A program made the translations under genes and the position numbers. A stretch of 64,000 nucleotides of DNA from Tolypeutes matacus (taxonomy: Eukaryota > Chordata > Mammalia > Cingulata > Chlamyphoridae). Of this stretch, positions 58,861 through 64,000 are shown piece after piece; the first letter of the stretch is position 1, and the number at the start of each line of letters is the position of its first letter. The notes under the pieces were generated by a model. The model did not search any database. It saw nothing but the letters and a program-made list of their open reading frames with translations, and was not told the origin of the DNA. Where the stretch lies: positions 43,845,311-43,909,310 of the forward strand of contig JAKSZT010053928.1 of NCBI GenBank assembly GCA_026826555.1. The letters are read 5' to 3'.

Positions 58861-59989
58861 ATTTCCTTTTGGGTTGTATTTTTTTTTTTTTTTTTTTTTT
58901 TGCCATTGTATCTCTTTTTCTAGTGTTACATCTCTTCTATTTCACTTCGGCTGTAGCTTTCTTAGGCTCAGTTTCCTTTAGAAGTCAGTTTTACTCTCCA
59001 CATTGTTTAGGCCTAAAACCTTATTTCTCATGGCTGTTAAATCTTCAGGTTCTCGTTAGCATCCACAGACACGTCCATCAAAGCTTGTGGCTTTATTCAC
59101 TTATCATTCTGGGTTTGGCTTTCTTTTTCTTTCTAGCCATTGCAAATTTCTCTTAATTTTTCTTTAGGCCAGCTCTGCATTTTAAAAGAGGACAGTTCAG
59201 CTGATTTAGCATTTCTAGGTGTTTAGAAAGAGGGGGATTTTTAGAATATATAAATACCATAGTATTGAGAAGAGATAGATGACTTACTGTTAAATCTTAT
59301 TTCTGGATTTTATAATATACTCTCATTATAAAACCACTTAATTTTTTCCTTCTGTAGTCTGAATTTAATCTTGTGTAATTAATCTCCAACTATTTCTTTC
59401 TGTTTAAAGCGTGTCTTCAACATCCTTTCCATAAGGATGTGTCTTCAACATCCTTCTGTTTCAACATTTTTGAGATACTTCTTTTAGATAAACTTTTTAT
59501 TTCCAAAGTTGAGTTTCACTTTGTGATCCAATTTAAGCCTTTTCTCTTAAGTGATAGTGTTAAGTTCTGTCATCATACTATTTGTTATGGTTTCTGTTTA
59601 CCTAAAAAGATTTTTTTATTATAAGATCTATATTTTCTTGTTTTTATTTATTATGCATTTTTAATTATTTGAACAATTTCAGTTTGAATCCATTCTTTAT
59701 CTTTATAACTATAACTTTGTATAATATATTTAGTTCTCTATTTGGCAGTATTTTTTTTAATTCCCTATAGGTACAATCATTTGGTATTTTTCCTCTTTCT
59801 TCCTGTTCTTCCTTCTCTCTCAGCACATGATATTAACTGGTTAAATTATTTTTCTTGATGTTCACCTTTGTACCTTTGAAACTACTTATACATGTATTAC
59901 TTTCTTTATGAACTTTCAATGATCTTTGCTAAAGAATTGAGTAGTTTCACTGCTCCCCTCCGGTCCATTTTGTTTCTGTTCATTGTTGT
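58861..59989. other. Unclear AT-rich sequence, no gene seen
   Basis: A poly-T run at 58878-58901 may be the tail of a minus-strand retroposon whose body (58900-59160) I do not recognise. The rest shows no coding frame of interest. Confidence 0.4.
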
Positions 59990-60535
59990 TTGATTGAAGT
60001 TATTGTCTTCTAGTTTTTTCTTAGAAGGCTAATGGGAACTCTGTTTCCTGATTTCTTGTATTTCAAAAATGTCTTTTTACTGGCTTTAAACAAGAATGAA
60101 AAGTTGGCTCAGTAAGAAATTACTCGGTTCTACTTTCTCTTTGATGCATTTTGTAGGCATTGCTCCATTGCTTGCTGTAGACAAGTCTGAAGGCTGTCGG
60201 ATATTTTTCCCCAAGGTCATTGATATTTTTCGTCTCACAAATCAAGGATTCTTTATTTTCCTAATCTGATACTAGAATATGTCTTGGCTTGGTTGACCCT
60301 TATGTATCTCTTTTCCTGGATGTGATATATCCCTTCAATCTGCGGTTTAAATTTTTCTTTTATTTCTGGAGCTCTTTCTGAATTATATTCAGAATAGTTA
60401 TTCAGTTCTATTACTTTAGTTTTCTTCCTTGAAATACCAAATATGCAAATGTTGTTGATTCGCCTTGGTCTGTTGTCTATGTCATTTGTTTTTTCTTTTT
60501 CTTTATTTTTCCTCTAACACTGTTTTGGTCTTTTT
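59990..60535 (-). mobile_element. Very old L1/HAL1-type ORF1 remnant
   Basis: The order of reverse-strand wording (ggcattgctccattgcttgctgtagacaagtctgaagg; atatgtcttggcttggttgacc; ggagctctttctgaattat) matches the ORF1 region of ancient L1/HAL1 elements. Highly diverged, no frame. Confidence 0.45.
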
Positions 60536-60537
60536 AA

Positions 60538-61073
60538 AAAATTTTTTTAAATTTACTTTTATTGATTTTTACCTCACCCTCCTGTTTTTTGCTGTTTTTG
60601 AGTCCATTTGCTGGGCAATTCTCTGTGTCTATTTCCTGCCCTCTCTTTCATCCTTCTCCTCCTGTCGTCACCAGGATTTGATCCTGCAAACCTCCGATGT
60701 GAGAGAAAGGCATCCTACCACCTGCGCCACCTTAGTTCCTGGTTTTTCAGTGCATCTCGTCTTGGCTCTCCCTTGTGTCACTCTCCTGTTACATCATCAT
60801 CTTGCTGCGTGGCTTGGCGGGGCCTGATGGCACACCCATGTGCAGGGCCTGGAGGGTTCACCCGCTCGTGGGGCCTGGTGACACACCCACATGCGCAGCC
60901 TGTGGGGCTCACCCGCTGGCAGGATCTGACGGCGCACTTGAGCACAGGGCCTGGCGGCCTATGCACCTTCTGTATTTTTCATTTTTTATTTTTACCGAGA
61001 GGTCCTGGGGATCAAACCCAGGTCCCTCCATATAGGAGAAGGACGCCCAACCATTTGAGCCATATCCGCCCCC
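60538..61073 (-). mobile_element. Composite tRNA-SINE with internal tandem array, copy 2
   Basis: It has the same five parts in the same order as 2431-2989: T-rich tail side, ctgggcaattctctgtgtct, second tRNA-like unit (about 60665-60735: cagg.tttgatcctgcaaacctcc), ttggctctcccttgtgtcactctcctgttac, GC-rich array (60819-60965), then the DAS-type head (ccgagaggtcctggggatcaaacc ... gagccatatccgccccc). No clean target duplication was found, so it is older than copy 1 or its flank is decayed. Confidence 0.75.
60819..60965. repeat. ~25-bp GC-rich tandem array, copy 2
   Basis: The units ggggcctgatggcacaccc, gggcctggagggttcaccc, gggcctggtgacacaccc, gcctgtggggctcaccc, gatctgacggcgcactt and gggcctggcggcct are spaced by about 25 bases. 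There are about six units, matching those at 2716-2880. Confidence 0.8.
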
Positions 61074-61074
61074 C

Positions 61075-62119
61075 TGCTAAGGTTGACCAAAGTTACCTAG
61101 AGTTACAGTCATTTCCCATATGCGATGGTCATAATAAATCAGGCTTGGTTTATCACCAGCATTCTGAAAACCAGACCTAGGGAGAAAAATTAAGTCTGGG
61201 GACACATGCATGGTTTCTAATATAGCGAATGTTTAATCTACCCTGGTTATCATAAAATCAGGACAGCGAGAATATTCACACTTGGTCTTTCTTCATTCCC
61301 ATTGAAAATGAGGGACATTTTTCCTGACCCTTATTAGCAGAAGGTTCATCTGGAGAAGAACTAGAGCAATGTTCTAGACTGGCAATTATTCTCTTTATGA
61401 CATTATTTTTTTGTGTGTCTTTGATTTATATTGATTATCTCTCCTGAGTCAAAAGAATTTGACACACAGGGTAGATGACAGTGCAGTGTCTCTCACTTCT
61501 CTTCTTGCCTCTCATTCCTGCTTCCTTAATTGACTGCTCCCTGAGTTAGGGGTTTATCAGTGACCCTTGCCTCTTCTGCTTCGCCTGGAAGAAAGACTAG
61601 CGCTGGGGAGTCTCTGGCTCCCAGTCTACCTACCCTCTTGTATTATTGCTAAGAAGGGATTCTTGAATTTGCAACCCAGGTGTCCCTCCTTTTTTTGGAA
61701 CTGTGTCTTGCTGTTTTGTGTCATTGAGATATATAGCCTAAAGTGTTCTTTCTAGGTCATCTTCCTTCAGCTTATATATATATTTAATAGCTTTTGGTAA
61801 CCTATTCTCTTTTTTTATCATTTGAAATTTTCATATGTCTTCTAGTTTTTTCAAAGATTATGAATAACCATGCATTAAAATTTTGAATCTCTACTCCATC
61901 AAATTCAGTGTTAGGTATTTATTAAATGATTCTTTATGTACATGTATTTATGTCAGGATATGTGTATCTGTGAATATACACGTTTAAAAATAATTGATAG
62001 ACTTACAAATATATGGAATTTTAGTGTATAGTTCAAGAGAAAGATGGTTTGCAGTCTGTGATTAACTGATTAACCTTTTTCGTTTTGTTTTCTCTGAGAA
62101 AGTATTTATTTCTTCTTTA
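61075..62119. other. Unique intron-like sequence
   Basis: No gene or repeat is seen. Short frames such as 61567-61755 lack splice context and domains. Confidence 0.5.
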
Positions 62120-62345
62120 CTTTTTAAAAATCAATTTCATTGATACATATTAAAAAAACATCCAGTTCATCCAAAATGTATAATCAATGATGTTTGGTAT
62201 AATCACACAGTTGTGTATTCATCACTTCAATCATTATTAGAACATTTTCATGATATCGATAATAATAATGAAAAACAAAGAAAATTCCTATCTCTCAATC
62301 TCTCTCTGTTTTCCCCGCTGTACATAGCTTCTATTTCTGATTATA
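62120..62345 (-). mobile_element. L1 3'-end fragment
   Basis: atcaatttcattgatacatatt... aatgtataatcaatgatgtttggtataatcacacagttgtgtattcatcacttcaatc is the reverse of the same L1 3'UTR type found at 14342 and 14839. Truncated. Confidence 0.8.
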
Positions 62346-63501
62346 ACTTATTTACCTTTGATTAGATGTAAGAAGCCTGTCACTGAATGACTTATTAGGC
62401 TTAGCATTGTGTATGGTTCTTATGCACGGGGTTACCATCATCATTAGTTAAAAATCTCTGTGTACATGATGCTCAGAAATAAAGTGTATTTCATTTCTTA
62501 TGGAAATCCTCACAGAACAACTTGTTTTGTTTATGCTAAGTGTAGGGGGAAGAACAGACTTTGTGATGTTTAAGACTTTTGCAAAAAGGATTAGAGAAGG
62601 TTTTGTTAGTAATTTGTATTCTCTAGGTATCACTTGATGACAGTCCAATTTCTTTCTTTTGTTTCTTTTCTCTCCTAAAATTGAAGAGTTTTTTGTTATA
62701 TTACCCATTTAGGTATGCTGCTTTTGTAGTGTTATAATCCATACTTGTTTGGCTGAATGTAGATTAAATTTTTATGTCAATGAACAAATATACTGAAACA
62801 CTTGGTGGTTTAGCTACAGGATTCTTTGTTAAATTATTTTAATGTAGGTCCTAAATAACCATGGTTATCTCAACCTAATAAACTAAGAATAATTAGATAA
62901 AAATATGAATGGAAACTGGAAGTATGGGTATAAAAGGGCCAGAAGAAATAATTCATAATTCAAAATCCAAATGTCCGTATTTGTAAATTTGCTTTATTAA
63001 CCTTTTCTAATTTTCCCTTAGTTCAACTCCAATTTATTCTAATATAAAGTAACATTCTATGTTGAATTTAAATATGTACCAGCATGTTGTATATTTTCAT
63101 GAATCCTCTGAAAACCAAATGAAATCATCTAAGATTTTAAAGCCTGGCCTTCTCAGAAAGTATCTCTGTGGTGCCTAGTATAGTGCTATGCACTTAATAA
63201 CAAGGGGGTAGATCACAAGGAACATGGACTGTGACCATAGCTAGAATGCAGTTTCCATATATTCTACTTCTTCTACCATTATAATCATGGGCATATTCTT
63301 AAAACTGTAAAATTGGAGATGATAATATGATGTCCATTTTAAAGGAAATACTCATTAAGTATTGGATTTAATGATTATGAAATGCTTATTTAATTAATAT
63401 AAGGAGAAGAATTATCTCTCGAAACCCTGGGCATCCAGAATGACAGAGAAGTAAGTGGAAGGCAGGAAGGGGATACTCTCTGGTAGTAAAGAAATATTAA
63501 C
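62346..63501. other. Unique AT-rich intron-like sequence
   Basis: No gene, RNA gene or clear repeat. Confidence 0.5.
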
Positions 63502-63923
63502 TGTGGTAGATTGAATCATATCCCCCACAAGGACACGTTCAAGTCCTAACTCCCAGTTCTGTGGGTGTGAATTCATTTTAAGTAGGATCTTCAAAGATCC
63601 TATTAAAATTAGGCCAAAAAGAATCAGGGTAAGCCTTAATTCATATGACTAGAGTCTTATAAGCAGAGAAAATTTGGTCTGAGGCAATTGGAAAAGCCGA
63701 AAGAAGAGAGAAAAGACAGATTGCCATGTGATGGAGGGCAGAGTTTGGTTTATGGGTTGATGGCAAGCCACCATAAGACACTACAGACTTGAGAGAAGAC
63801 CTTATCCTGCTGACATCTTAATTTTGGACTCCTAGCCTCCAAAACTATGAGCCAATAAATTCCTGTTGTTTTAAGCTAACTAGCTCACGGTGTTTGTTAT
63901 AGCAGCCATGGCAAACTTAGCCA
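63502..63923 (+). mobile_element. MaLR (MLT1-like) solo LTR, plus strand
   Basis: TGTGGTAGATTGAATCATATCCCCCAC opens it and gcaaacttagCCA closes it. The 3' part has the MaLR order (tggactcctagcctcc, actatgagccaataaattcc, tgttgttttaagc, tttgttatagcagccatggcaaac) with an AATAAA signal. No internal region follows. Confidence 0.85.
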
Positions 63924-64000
63924 CCGAGGCCCTGATGTTAAGTGAACACTTAATATGTCAGTATAGACTCAAAGATTATACCTGAGTAGATTATTTTGTA

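Noticed and set aside
47327..64000. The next ZRANB3 exon, which should start with the Walker A region (DEMGLGKT)
   Set aside because: I looked for this wording in the unique parts of 47.3-48.1, 58.9-60 and 61-63.5 kb and did not see it with splice sites. The intron probably continues past the window.

Overview
The window is 64 kb of mammalian nuclear DNA. It is intron-type, AT-rich and packed with repeats. Dozens of short tRNA-Ala-like SINEs (head motif near 'gcggatgtggctca', body 'ggttcgatccc', A-rich tail) match what is known as the DAS-SINE family of xenarthrans, so the source is most likely an armadillo (Dasypus) or a close relative. This species call rests on recognising the SINE type, not on a search.

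Only one stretch of true host coding sequence is well supported: a 168-bp exon at 47159-47326 on the + strand, with a strong polypyrimidine tract and AG acceptor, an ATG seven bases in, 53 codons plus 2 nt, and a GTAAAG donor. Its peptide carries a SNF2-type Q motif (LLPFQKDG) and matches the N terminus of ZRANB3, the annealing helicase and structure-specific endonuclease that acts at stalled replication forks. The window therefore probably holds the end of intron 1, the first coding exon and the start of intron 2 of ZRANB3. No promoter, CpG island or other ZRANB3 exon was found.

Layout: 1-7 kb, unique intron with MIR, one LTR and several SINEs. 7.5-10.3 kb, old L1 on the minus strand. 10.4-13.5 kb, plus-strand L1 ORF2. 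13.5-22.7 kb, a minus-strand near-full-length L1 with nested insertions. 22.7-26.3 kb, MIR/L2 and a retroposon holding a 100-N assembly gap. 26.3-43.1 kb, a nest of three minus-strand L1s, each inserted in another, with SINEs, an LTR, a retrocopy and an mRNA tail inside. 43.1-47.1 kb, unique intron with L2 and a dense SINE cluster. 47.16-47.33 kb, the ZRANB3 exon. 48.1-53.9 kb, deleted L1s, a MaLR-like LTR with internal sequence and a 1.29-kb retroposon. 54-64 kb, L1 3' ends, SINEs, a composite SINE and a plus-strand MaLR-like LTR.

No intact L1 reading frame remains, so all of this is fossil. The most interesting signals are two copies of a composite tRNA-SINE with an internal ~25-bp GC-rich tandem array, a SINE whose tail carries a 34-nt perfect copy of sequence found 1.36 kb upstream, ~110-bp monomers in an L1 5'UTR, an L1 that joins 5'UTR to ORF2 in one open frame, and an inverted SINE cluster just upstream of the ZRANB3 exon.
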